From Pseudomonadota bacterium (GTDB lineage: Bacteria; Pseudomonadota; Alphaproteobacteria; Rhodospirillales; Casp-alpha2), in contig JAQBZY010000058.1 of assembly GCA_027620395.1 (NCBI GenBank), positions 1-7,480 on the forward strand: 7,480 nt of DNA. Reading direction: 5' to 3'. The position numbers and the translations under genes are program-made. This document shows, piece after piece, positions 1 through 5,790 of this stretch (within the stretch, counting starts at the first letter, position 1; each line of letters opens with the position of its first letter). Below the pieces are notes generated by a model that was not told the origin of the DNA, ran no database searches, and saw nothing but the letters and a program-made list of their open reading frames with translations.

Positions 1-67
1 CGAACGCTGCTTGATCGCCACGCGATCGGATTTTTTGCCTCGCCAGCGGCTGAACAAACCACAATGA
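1..67 (+). other. Probable 3' end of an upstream gene (frame uncertain)
   Basis: The first bases probably carry the end of a gene that starts outside the window. There are two readings. In the first, a TGA at 12-14 ends a protein in ...Asn-Ala-Ala, and the hairpin plus T-run at 11-37 is its terminator. In the second, an open frame from position 2 (ending ...RLNKPQ) stops at a TGA at 65-67, eight bases before the strong terminator at 75-100. Too little coding sequence is present to name a family or choose between them. A third frame stays open across the strong terminator and into the next gene's leader, so I consider it non-coding. Confidence 0.3.
11..37 (+). terminator. Candidate rho-independent terminator (first of two)
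   Basis: GATCGC (13-18) pairs with GCGATC (22-27) around a 3-nt CAC loop. Two G-T pairs can extend the stem to 11-29, and an A and six T (31-36) follow. The shape fits an intrinsic terminator, but the stem is only six Watson-Crick pairs. It would overlap the stop codon of an upstream gene ending at 14, which is common. If the upstream gene instead ends at 67, this hairpin lies inside coding sequence and is coincidental. Confidence 0.45.
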
Positions 68-74
68 CCGGACC

Positions 75-100
75 AAGGCCCGGGGCAACCCGGGCCTTTT
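75..100 (+). terminator. Strong rho-independent terminator
   Basis: A perfect 10-bp stem, AAGGCCCGGG (75-84) and CCCGGGCCTT (89-98), closes on a GCAA loop of the very stable GNRA type. Four T (97-100) overlap the end of the stem. The T-run is present only on the + strand side, so it ends transcription coming from the left. It separates the upstream unit from the peroxiredoxin-like gene at 207. Confidence 0.85.
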
Positions 101-136
101 CCGTTCAACAGTTCGTGACCCTGCCTTGCCTTCGCG

Positions 137-186
137 GCGGATGGCATCAAGTATTCCAGCAACGGCGTCCGTCGAGCGCCATCCGC
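137..186 (+). promoter_or_regulatory. 9-bp inverted repeat in the leader of the peroxiredoxin-like gene
   Basis: GCGGATGGC (137-145) is perfectly repeated in inverted form as GCCATCCGC (178-186), with a 32-nt interval. The right arm ends only 3 nt before the AAAGGA ribosome site (190-195). In RNA it could form a hairpin against the ribosome site; in DNA the two arms could be half-sites for a regulator. Neither role is shown. A second, smaller GGCG/CGCC pairing (164-167 with 177-180) competes with the right arm. No convincing -35/-10 pair is visible between the terminator and the gene, so whether this lies in the transcript is not settled. Confidence 0.4.
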
Positions 187-189
187 AAT

Positions 190-195
190 AAAGGA
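190..195 (+). promoter_or_regulatory. Ribosome binding site of the peroxiredoxin-like gene
   Basis: AAAGGA lies 11 nt before ATG 207, 5 nt before TTG 201 and 17 nt before ATG 213. The distance alone does not fix the start. ATG 207 is preferred over the rarer TTG because it gives an N-terminus (MLMPRQP) that looks like other members of the family as I remember them. Confidence 0.6.
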
Positions 196-206
196 ATCCT
201 TTGCTC

Positions 207-743
207 ATGTTGATGCCACGCCAACCGACGCCAGACCTCAAGCTCCAGACCCTCGCCCACGGCAGCTTCGATCTGGCCACCGATGGGGCCGAGAAATTCA
301 CCCTGGTTTGCTTCTACCGCGGCCTGCATTGCCCGATCTGTGCCAATTACCTGAAAGAGCTCGGGCGCCTGACGCCTGAATTCGCCACCCGCGGCGTCAA
401 GACCATTGCCGTCAGCTCCGACGACAAGGACCGCACCCAGCAGATGGCCGACAAAGTCGGCACACCGGACCTCCGCTTCGCCCACGGATTGCCGCTGCAA
501 GGGGCCCGCGATTGGGGTCTCTATATCTCGACGTCCCGCGGCAAGACCTCGATCGGCATCGAGGAGCCGGCGCTGTTTTCCGAGCCGGGCCTGTTTCTGG
601 TCCGTCCCGACAAGACCGTCTACTACGCCTCGGTGCAGACCATGCCGTTCGTCCGGCCATCGTTCACCGAACTTCTAGCCGCTGTCGATTTCGCGCTTTC
701 CAAGGACTATCCGGCGCGCGGCGAATATACCGGCCCGGTCTGA
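207..743 (+). CDS. AhpC/TSA-type peroxiredoxin-like protein
   Basis: A 178-residue cytoplasmic protein of the thioredoxin fold, in the AhpC/TSA peroxiredoxin-like group. These are expected to reduce peroxides or act as thiol oxidoreductases; the natural substrate of this subgroup is not known to me. After an N-terminal PRQPTPDL segment, the beta strand TLVCFYRG (residues 32-39) leads into the active site HCPIC. Cys42 takes the peroxidatic position and Cys45 completes a CxxC pair, as in thioredoxin. The strand TIAVSSDD (66-73) and the strand GLFLVRPDKTVYYASV (128-143) fit the rest of the fold. There is no signal peptide or membrane segment. It stands alone between a terminator on its left and the argD promoter on its right. 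No firm terminator is seen after it. Starts at TTG 201 or ATG 213 are possible. The family is secure; the exact biochemical role is not. Confidence 0.88.
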   Translation: MLMPRQPTPDLKLQTLAHGSFDLATDGAEKFTLVCFYRGLHCPICANYLKELGRLTPEFATRGVKTIAVSSDDKDRTQQMADKVGTPDLRFAHGLPLQGARDWGLYISTSRGKTSIGIEEPALFSEPGLFLVRPDKTVYYASVQTMPFVRPSFTELLAAVDFALSKDYPARGEYTGPV

Positions 744-827
744 GCCGATTCGCCAGAACCCAAAGGCGTCTAACTTGCCAGGACGTGGCCGCCCCTGAAT
801 GCAAAAGGTGCAGCCATTTTCCGTTTG

Positions 828-856
828 TTGACAGGACCGGGCCCGATCAAGATACT
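828..856 (+). promoter_or_regulatory. Promoter of the argD-argF-hslO operon
   Basis: A perfect -35 hexamer TTGACA (828-833), a 17-bp spacer and a -10 of GATACT (851-856, four of six matches to TATAAT) make a good sigma-70-type promoter. Transcription would begin near 862-864, giving a leader of about 58 nt before argD. The spacer contains the palindrome CGGGCCCG (838-845), a possible operator site. The rest of the gap from 744 to 827 shows only weak pairings and no convincing terminator for the gene on its left. Confidence 0.65.
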
Positions 857-899
857 CCTCGGCTTTTCCGGGCCGGTGGCTCAAATATGAGGCCCGGTC
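835..899 (+). repeat. Inverted repeat spanning the argD promoter and leader
   Basis: GACCGGGCC (835-843, inside the promoter spacer) recurs inverted as GGCCCGGTC (891-899, in the leader just before the argD ribosome site). A third, shorter copy, CCGGGCC (868-874), lies near the predicted transcript start and can pair with 891-897 to form a 7-bp leader hairpin with a 16-nt loop. The layout could be paired operator sites or a leader RNA structure. GC-rich sequence produces such repeats by chance fairly often, so the function is inferred only. Confidence 0.4.
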
Positions 900-920
900 G
901 GACGATTAGGAGCGACGATC

Positions 921-2102
921 ATGATTCCGGCGGTGATGCCCACCTATGCGCGCTACGATATTGCCTTCGAAAAGGGCGAAGGCGTTTATTTGTGGGACAG
1001 CAAGGGGCGCCGCTATTTGGATTTCGGCGCCGGCATCGCGGTCAACAGCCTCGGCCACTGCCATCCGCATTTGGTGGAAGCGATCCGCGAGCAGGCCGGC
1101 AAGCTCTGGCATTGCTCAAATCTCTATGCCATCCCGGGCCAGGAGCGGCTGGCCAAGCGGCTGACTGAAAATACTTTTGCCGATTCCGTCTTCTTCAACA
1201 ATTCGGGCGCCGAGGCGGTCGAATTAGGACTGAAGATGATCCGCAAGTATCAGTACGAATCCGGCCATCCGGAACGATACCGGGTGATCACCGTCGAGGG
1301 TGCCTTCCACGGCCGCTCGCTGGCGACCATCTCGGCCGGCAAGAACCCGAAGCACACCAAGGGCTTCGGGCCCGCCGTCGACGGCTTCGATCAGGTGGCG
1401 TTCGACAATCTGAACGAGCTCCGCGCCGCCGTGACGCCGGAAACCGCCGGCATTCTGGTCGAGCCGGTGCAAGGCGAAGGCGGCATCCGGCCGATGCGGA
1501 AGGAGTACTTGAAGGCGCTCCGCGACATCGCCGATGAATTCGGCCTGCTGTTGATGTTCGACGAGGTGCAGACCGGTATCGGCCGCACCGGGACATTGTA
1601 TGCCTACCAGTGGTCCGGCATCGCCCCCGACATCCTGGCCTCGGCCAAGGGCCTCGGCGGCGGCTTCCCAATCGGTGCTTGTCTGGCCGTGGAAAAGGTC
1701 GCCGCGGCCATGAACGCCGGCTCACACGGCTCCACTTTCGGTGGCAACCCGATGGCCATGGCGGCCGCGAACGCGGTACTCGACATCGTGCTCGCGCCCG
1801 GATTTTTAGACCACGTCAAGAATCGGGGCAAGCGGCTCAGGAAGGGCCTGGAAGGCTTGGTCAAAAAGCACCCGACGCAGTTGGTCGAGGTTCGCGGCAT
1901 CGGCCTAATGCAAGGCGTCAAGTGTACCGGCGACAGCAGCGCCCTGATCAAGAAGGCGATCGAGAATGGTCTGCTGACGGTGCCGGCAGGCGACAACGTC
2001 TGCCGTCTGGTGCCGCCCTTGATCGTCGAGGACACGCATATCGACGAAGCGGTCGGGCTTCTCTATCAAGCGATTTCCGAGATTGCGGAGAAGGCGGCCT
2101 GA
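921..2102 (+). CDS. argD: Acetylornithine aminotransferase
   Basis: A 393-residue, PLP-dependent class-III aminotransferase. It converts N-acetylglutamate semialdehyde to N-acetylornithine with glutamate as amino donor, in cytoplasmic arginine synthesis. Family landmarks are all present: NNSGAEA (residues 93-99) for cofactor phosphate binding, AFHGR (128-132) for ring stacking, EPVQGEGG (181-188), [11 protein letters not shown] (214-224) with Asp214 facing the pyridine nitrogen, and [10 protein letters not shown] with the Schiff-base Lys243. The phosphate-binding motif STFGGNP follows at 271-277. Its length is close to the family norm of about 400. The start is well fixed by AGGAG (908-912), 8 nt upstream of ATG 921. 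It is the first gene of a five-gene operon, followed one base later by argF. Related enzymes may also act on succinyl-diaminopimelate, but the argF neighbour supports an arginine role. Confidence 0.96.
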   Translation: MIPAVMPTYARYDIAFEKGEGVYLWDSKGRRYLDFGAGIAVNSLGHCHPHLVEAIREQAGKLWHCSNLYAIPGQERLAKRLTENTFADSVFFNNSGAEAVELGLKMIRKYQYESGHPERYRVITVEGAFHGRSLATISAGKNPKHTKGFGPAVDGFDQVAFDNLNELRAAVTPETAGILVEPVQGEGGIRPMRKEYLKALRDIADEFGLLLMFDEVQTGIGRTGTLYAYQWSGIAPDILASAKGLGGGFPIGACLAVEKVAAAMNAGSHGSTFGGNPMAMAAANAVLDIVLAPGFLDHVKNRGKRLRKGLEGLVKKHPTQLVEVRGIGLMQGVKCTGDSSALIKKAIENGLLTVPAGDNVCRLVPPLIVEDTHIDEAVGLLYQAISEIAEKAA

Positions 2103-2103
2103 G

Positions 2104-3027
2104 ATGTCTTCCACGGCGCCCTCGCCCAGGCATTTTCTCGACATCCACAAACTCGACCGCGACACGCTGCGCGGCATCTTGGATGCCGGCGTCAGCCTGA
2201 AGGCAACCAGGCGGATCCCGACCTCTGCCCGGCCGCTGCAAGGCCGGACCTTGGTGATGATCTTCGAAAAACCGTCGACCCGGACCCGGGTGTCGTTCCA
2301 GATCGGCATGCAGGAACTGGGCGGCGAGGTGGTGATCCTGTCCGACACCGATTCCCAGCTTGGCCGTGGCGAGACCGTCGCCGACACGGCGCGCGTTCTG
2401 TCGCGTTACGCCGACGCGATCATGATCCGGACCGATGACCCCGAGAAACTGCGGGACTTGGAGAAATACGCCACGGTGCCGGTTATCAACGGGCTCACCG
2501 ACCGCTCGCACCCGTGCCAGATCATGGCCGACATCATGACCTACGAGGAACACCGGGGCGCCATCGAAGGCCGCAAGGTGGCGTGGTCCGGCGACGGCAA
2601 CAACGTCGTTGCCAGCTGGGTGCATGCCGCCGTCCGCTTCGGTTTCGAGATTCGCATCGCTTCGCCAGCGGAATTGCAGCCGCGTCCTGACTTGATCGAG
2701 TGGGCCCGCGAAGCCGGCGCCCGGGTGGTGCTGACGGACAATCCGGCCGAAGCCGTGCACGGCGCCGATCTGGTGGTCACCGACACCTGGGTCTCGATGG
2801 GCGATACCGACACCGGTTCCCGGCACAATTTGTTGTCACCCTATCGGGTCGACGAACGGCTGATGGAACGCGCCGCCGCCGATGCGCTGTTCATGCACTG
2901 CTTGCCGGCGCACCGTGGCGACGAGGTTTCCGGCGCCGTCATCGACGGGCCGCAATCGGTGGTTTGGGACGAGGCGGAAAACCGGCTGCATGTTCAGAAG
3001 GCGATCCTGTCCTGGTGCCTGAACTGA
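2104..3027 (+). CDS. argF: Ornithine carbamoyltransferase
   Basis: A 307-residue cytoplasmic enzyme that joins carbamoyl phosphate to ornithine to make citrulline. It shows the carbamoyl-phosphate motif STRTR (residues 58-62), QLGRGET (85-91), HPCQ (136-139), GDGNN (163-167), the ornithine-binding DTWVSMG (227-233) and the catalytic HCLP with Cys266. STRTR, HPCQ, the SMG loop and HCLP together separate it from aspartate carbamoyltransferase. Its length is usual for the alphaproteobacterial enzyme. The ATG at 2104 lies one base after the argD stop, and GGAGAAGG (2087-2094) inside the end of argD gives the ribosome site. The open frame extends upstream to ATG 2083, but that would overlap argD and adds nothing that resembles the family. 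Translation is probably coupled to argD. The two enzymes act in the same pathway, with deacetylation of acetylornithine in between. Confidence 0.97.
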   Translation: MSSTAPSPRHFLDIHKLDRDTLRGILDAGVSLKATRRIPTSARPLQGRTLVMIFEKPSTRTRVSFQIGMQELGGEVVILSDTDSQLGRGETVADTARVLSRYADAIMIRTDDPEKLRDLEKYATVPVINGLTDRSHPCQIMADIMTYEEHRGAIEGRKVAWSGDGNNVVASWVHAAVRFGFEIRIASPAELQPRPDLIEWAREAGARVVLTDNPAEAVHGADLVVTDTWVSMGDTDTGSRHNLLSPYRVDERLMERAAADALFMHCLPAHRGDEVSGAVIDGPQSVVWDEAENRLHVQKAILSWCLN

Positions 3028-3803
3028 AACAACCCGACCCGACACCATCCGGCCTGCCTGCGGGTGGTACCAACACGCTGGAACGGATCGCCGCCTGGGC
3101 CTGGCCGGCGTCCGAGGTTTTTGATCTTGACGGCTGGACGCTGCGCGCCGATCCGGCGCCGACCCGGCGGGTCAACTCGGCGGCGCTTTGGCGGGAAACG
3201 CCGGAGGCAGCGCCGTTGGATCAGCGCATTACCGCCGTCGAGGCGTTCTACCGCGCCCGCAATCGGCCGCCCCGATTTCAAGTCACGGCGGCCTCGGTGC
3301 CAGCCGGCATCGACGCCGTCTTGGCGGCCCGAGGGTACCAGATCGAGGCGCCGGTCGATATCCAGACCGCGGCCCCATGCGATATTCGTACCGGCGAGGT
3401 CGCAAAGCTCGACACCCGCCTCGACCCTACAGCGTCGCCCGACTGGCATCGGCTCTACCGGAAAGGCTATGGGCGAGATATTTCCTCGGTCCTGGCCGCG
3501 ATCACAGACAGCGCCATTCACCCGCTTTGCTGGCAAGACGGCCGTCCGGTGGCCCTGGCGCTGGCGGTGCTGGTCGACGGTTGGGCCGGCATCTTCGGCA
3601 TGCTGACCGAGCCTGAGCGCCGCGGCCAGGGCATCGGCCGGGCGATAATCCAAGCAATTTCCGGCTGGGCCGTTGCCAACCGGGCCCAGGGTCTCTATCT
3701 CCAGGTGGAGAACAATAATTCGGATGCAAAGCGGCTTTACGAGCGATGCGGCTTCCGAACCCGTTATTCGTACCATTACCGGCTTTTGGAAACCCCGCAT
3801 TGA
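3015..3803 (+). CDS. Two-domain GNAT-family N-acetyltransferase
   Basis: A 262-residue protein expected to transfer an acetyl group from acetyl-CoA to an unknown amine. The C-terminal half holds a standard GNAT core: the strand [10 protein letters not shown] (residues 191-200), the acetyl-CoA loop RRGQGIG (202-208) and motif [18 protein letters not shown] (231-247), with Asn235 and Tyr242 in the usual positions. The N-terminal half has [16 protein letters not shown] (40-55). From memory, this resembles the W-x-LR...RRxNS signature of the divergent N-terminal domain in proteins such as mycobacterial Rv0428c. The start is GTG 3015, overlapping argF by 13 nt, with AGAAGG (2996-3001) 13 nt upstream; no other good start codon lies nearby. 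Its stop overlaps the hslO start. The place in an arginine operon invites the idea of glutamate or ornithine as substrate, but nothing in the sequence proves that. It could equally acetylate a protein or a toxic amine. Confidence 0.85.
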   Translation: MPELKQPDPTPSGLPAGGTNTLERIAAWAWPASEVFDLDGWTLRADPAPTRRVNSAALWRETPEAAPLDQRITAVEAFYRARNRPPRFQVTAASVPAGIDAVLAARGYQIEAPVDIQTAAPCDIRTGEVAKLDTRLDPTASPDWHRLYRKGYGRDISSVLAAITDSAIHPLCWQDGRPVALALAVLVDGWAGIFGMLTEPERRGQGIGRAIIQAISGWAVANRAQGLYLQVENNNSDAKRLYERCGFRTRYSYHYRLLETPH

Positions 3804-4714
3804 GCCAGTCAAAAGCGGCCGATTTCGGCGATTTCGTGCAGCCTTTTCAGATCGAGGATCTGAACATCCGGGGCCGCCTGATCCGGCTCGGCAACGCCTA
3901 TGCGAAAGCCATCGTCAATCACGCCTACCCGCCGCCAGTGGCCAAGCTGATCGGCGAGACCATGGCCTTGGCCGCGATGCTGGCGAGTGCGCTCAAGTAC
4001 GACGGCATTTTCACCCTGCAGGCGCAGGGCAACGGGCCGGTGCCGTTGCTGCTGGCCGATGTCGCCAGCGATGGCGGGCTTCGTGCCTATGCCAAAATCG
4101 CCGCCGACGCCGATCTTGATGGGCTCGACGCGGCATCGATCCCGCAAGTGGTCGGCAGCGGCTATCTCGCCTTCACCGTCGATCAAGGCGCCGACACCGA
4201 GCGCTACCAGGGGATCACGGAATTAACCGCGGGCTCGCTCGCCGATTGCGCGCACAATTACTTTCGCCAATCCGAGCAGATCGAGACCGCGATTATTCTT
4301 TGCGCTGGCGAGGATCAGCCCGGCCACCCCCGGGCGGCGGCGCTGATGGTGCAGCGGCTGCCCGGCAGCGACGACGACGACGAAAATTGGCGGCGCGCCG
4401 TCGCCCTGATGAGTAGCATCCGAAGTTCAGAGCTGTTGGACCCGGCGATATCGGCGTCGAAGGTTCTTTACCGGCTCTATCACGAGGACGGCATTAGGCT
4501 TTACGATCAACGCGATCTTCGGCACGACTGCCGTTGCTCGCGCCAGAAAGTCGACCGCACATTGAAGTCGTTCCCGAGGGATGAAGTTCAATCGATGGCC
4601 GAGGATGGCCGCATAACGGTCACCTGCGAGTTCTGCAAAGCCGACTACGTATTCGACGAGGCGTCTTTGGACGCGCTCTATGCCGCCACAAGCTCAGGGG
4701 AAAACCCGTCATGA
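3800..4714 (+). CDS. hslO: Hsp33 redox-regulated chaperone
   Basis: A 304-residue cytoplasmic holdase chaperone, inactive when reduced and switched on by oxidation and unfolding. The N-terminal domain opens with VQPFQIEDLNIRGRLIRL (residues 13-30), typical of the family. The C-terminal redox switch is complete: Cys244 and Cys246 (CRC) with Cys276 and Cys279 (CEFC), which bind zinc when reduced. An acidic stretch of four Asp and a Glu (191-195) comes from a short GAC repeat. I place the start at TTG 3800, which shares the bases TTGA with the stop of the acetyltransferase. An in-frame ATG at 3746 would overlap that gene by 58 nt and add 18 residues unlike the family. The ribosome site is weak (GGA, 3788-3790), so expression probably relies on coupling. 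Placement after argD-argF is common in alphaproteobacteria. Confidence 0.94.
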   Translation: MSQSKAADFGDFVQPFQIEDLNIRGRLIRLGNAYAKAIVNHAYPPPVAKLIGETMALAAMLASALKYDGIFTLQAQGNGPVPLLLADVASDGGLRAYAKIAADADLDGLDAASIPQVVGSGYLAFTVDQGADTERYQGITELTAGSLADCAHNYFRQSEQIETAIILCAGEDQPGHPRAAALMVQRLPGSDDDDENWRRAVALMSSIRSSELLDPAISASKVLYRLYHEDGIRLYDQRDLRHDCRCSRQKVDRTLKSFPRDEVQSMAEDGRITVTCEFCKADYVFDEASLDALYAATSSGENPS

Positions 4715-5307
4715 CCATTCGCATTGGCAAGGCCTCATTTCGGACAAGCGCAGTTTTAATGTTGTTGTCGCTCGGCGCCTGCGCGACGCCGCCGCCGGCG
4801 AAATTTCCGGAAATCACTTTTTCGCACCTTCCGAAAATTTCCTTGGATGTGGCGGCGATCCAAGTCGTCGACGGCACAGCCGCGGTGAAGGCCGGCAACC
4901 ATGTCGAGACCCAGATACCGGCATCACCCCGGGCCGCGCTCATGAACTGGGCCCGCGACCGTCTCAGCGCCGATGGCGGCGCTGGGCTCGCCAAGTTCAT
5001 CATCGAAGAAGCGTCGGTGGTCGAAACCGATCTCGCCGTCAATAGCGACTTGAAAGCGAAATTCACCAAGGAACAGGCGCAGCGCTATGATGCCAAGGTC
5101 CGGGTGACGCTCAAACTGGAAGGGGTCCCGTATCTGACCCAGGCCCAGGCCAGTGCCGAAGCCATGCGCTCGCAAACCGTCCGCGAGGACGCCAACATCA
5201 ATCAACGCGACACGGTGCTGTTCGAGATGGTGGAAACGTTGATGCGGGAATTCGACCCAGCGATGTCGCAAAGCATCCGCCGGCATCTCGGCAACGCGGC
5301 GCGTTGA
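4711..5307 (+). CDS. Small predicted lipoprotein of unknown function
   Basis: A 198-residue protein that I do not recognise. It begins with a lipoprotein signal: basic residues (Arg4, Lys7, Arg11), a hydrophobic core (AVLMLLSLGA) and a lipobox LGAC with the lipidated Cys24. The next residue is Ala, which in Gram-negative bacteria points to the outer membrane. A proline-rich linker follows (PPPAKFP, 27-33). The mature part looks like mixed alpha/beta: strands near ISLDVAAIQVV (43-53), FIIEEASVVETD (96-107) and YDAKVRVTLKLEG (126-138), then a long charged, probably helical C-terminus (143-192). Start ATG 4711 overlaps the hslO stop as ATGA, and AGGGGA (4696-4701) stands 9 nt upstream, the best ribosome site among the downstream operon genes. 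It closes the operon, and its stop directly abuts the stop of the convergent gene. Confidence 0.85.
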   Translation: MTIRIGKASFRTSAVLMLLSLGACATPPPAKFPEITFSHLPKISLDVAAIQVVDGTAAVKAGNHVETQIPASPRAALMNWARDRLSADGGAGLAKFIIEEASVVETDLAVNSDLKAKFTKEQAQRYDAKVRVTLKLEGVPYLTQAQASAEAMRSQTVREDANINQRDTVLFEMVETLMREFDPAMSQSIRRHLGNAAR

Positions 5308-5317
5308 TCAAGCGCCG
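5297..5317. other. Zero-spacer convergent junction with shared TGATCA stops and hairpin
   Basis: The + strand lipoprotein gene ends with TGA at 5305-5307, and the - strand gene ends with TGA reading 5310-5308. Together they form the palindrome TGATCA within TTGATCAA. This sits in the 9-nt loop of a hairpin with stem CGGCGC (5297-5302) and GCGCCG (5312-5317). No T-run follows on either strand, so this is not a standard intrinsic terminator. Both transcripts must run into the opposite gene unless Rho or this hairpin stops them. Confidence 0.7.
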
Positions 5318-5790
5318 GGCGCAAGCTCGGCCGGAACATTGCCGCCGCCCGAGATGTCGAGGTCATAGCCGGACAGGTCTCGGAAATATGTCCGCTGTTC
5401 GGCCAGGTGCGGCACGCCGCGGCGGAGTTCCTTCCAAATCTCGCGCCCGTAGTCTCGCAATTCCGCATCGGCAACGGTGCGGAGCGAGTGCACCCAAACC
5501 TGCAGTCCGATCGCGTCGTGGGCGCGCTTAGCGCGGCCGAGAGCATTGACCGCCTTGGCCAACTCGTGATGGTACATCGGCCGCGCCTCGACCAGCGCGC
5601 CAATGCGGCCGAGATCAATCCCCTCGTCCTGCAACTTGTTCCGCTGGTGTGCGGCGATGGCCAACACGAAACCGACATCGTTGTCCGATAGTCGGGCGAG
5701 ATGACCTTGAAACGCCTTTGCTTCGCGGCGGTACCGCGCCTGCGCCCACAAATTCGCGCGTGCGCGCAGCCATGCGACCGGACCCACCAT
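5308..5790 (-). CDS. Uncharacterised 160-aa protein coupled to trkH
   Basis: I do not recognise this family. The protein is 160 residues, has no cysteine, no signal peptide and no membrane segment, and is rich in Arg. Most of residues 8-137 looks helical, including YRREAKAFQGHLARL (20-34) and DYGREIWKELRRG (113-125), with a conspicuous AHDAIGLQVWVHSLR segment (90-104). The C-terminus is Gly-rich and probably flexible (ISGGGNVPAELAPGA). It is therefore likely a soluble helical protein. The ATG (5790-5788) overlaps the last base of the trkH stop in TGATG, the usual sign of translational re-initiation, so it is expected to be made together with TrkH. The frame stays open back to an ATG at 6042, but that would overlap trkH by about 250 nt. 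Third-position GC bias supports coding. A role in potassium transport is only guilt by association. Confidence 0.72.
   Translation of the reverse strand: MVGPVAWLRARANLWAQARYRREAKAFQGHLARLSDNDVGFVLAIAAHQRNKLQDEGIDLGRIGALVEARPMYHHELAKAVNALGRAKRAHDAIGLQVWVHSLRTVADAELRDYGREIWKELRRGVPHLAEQRTYFRDLSGYDLDISGGGNVPAELAPGA

Noticed and set aside
126..154. TTGCCT with a weak AAGTAT as a promoter for the peroxiredoxin-like gene
   Set aside because: The -10 box matches only three of six bases; a random stretch would do as well.
803..818. A-rich/T-rich pairing (AAAAGG...CC-A-TTTT) as a terminator for the peroxiredoxin-like gene
   Set aside because: The stem is short, bulged and mostly A-T, so it is not stable enough to call.
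512..1168. 218-residue + strand open frame bridging the peroxiredoxin gene, the gap and argD
   Set aside because: It overlaps two real genes in another frame and runs through the argD promoter; the translation is Arg/Pro-rich, typical of a GC-rich shadow frame.
1948..2826. 292-residue open frame on the - strand across argD/argF
   Set aside because: It lies wholly antisense to the clear argD and argF genes. High GC content leaves antisense frames open, and its translation shows no recognisable domain.
2994..3812. 272-residue open frame on the - strand opposite the GNAT gene
   Set aside because: Antisense to a gene with intact acetyltransferase motifs; it has no domain signature and no suitable ribosome site of its own that I can support.
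4370..4384. Short GAC repeat in hslO as a possible phase-variation tract
   Set aside because: The unit is three bases, so slippage would only change the number of Asp residues and not the frame. It encodes a plausible acidic linker.
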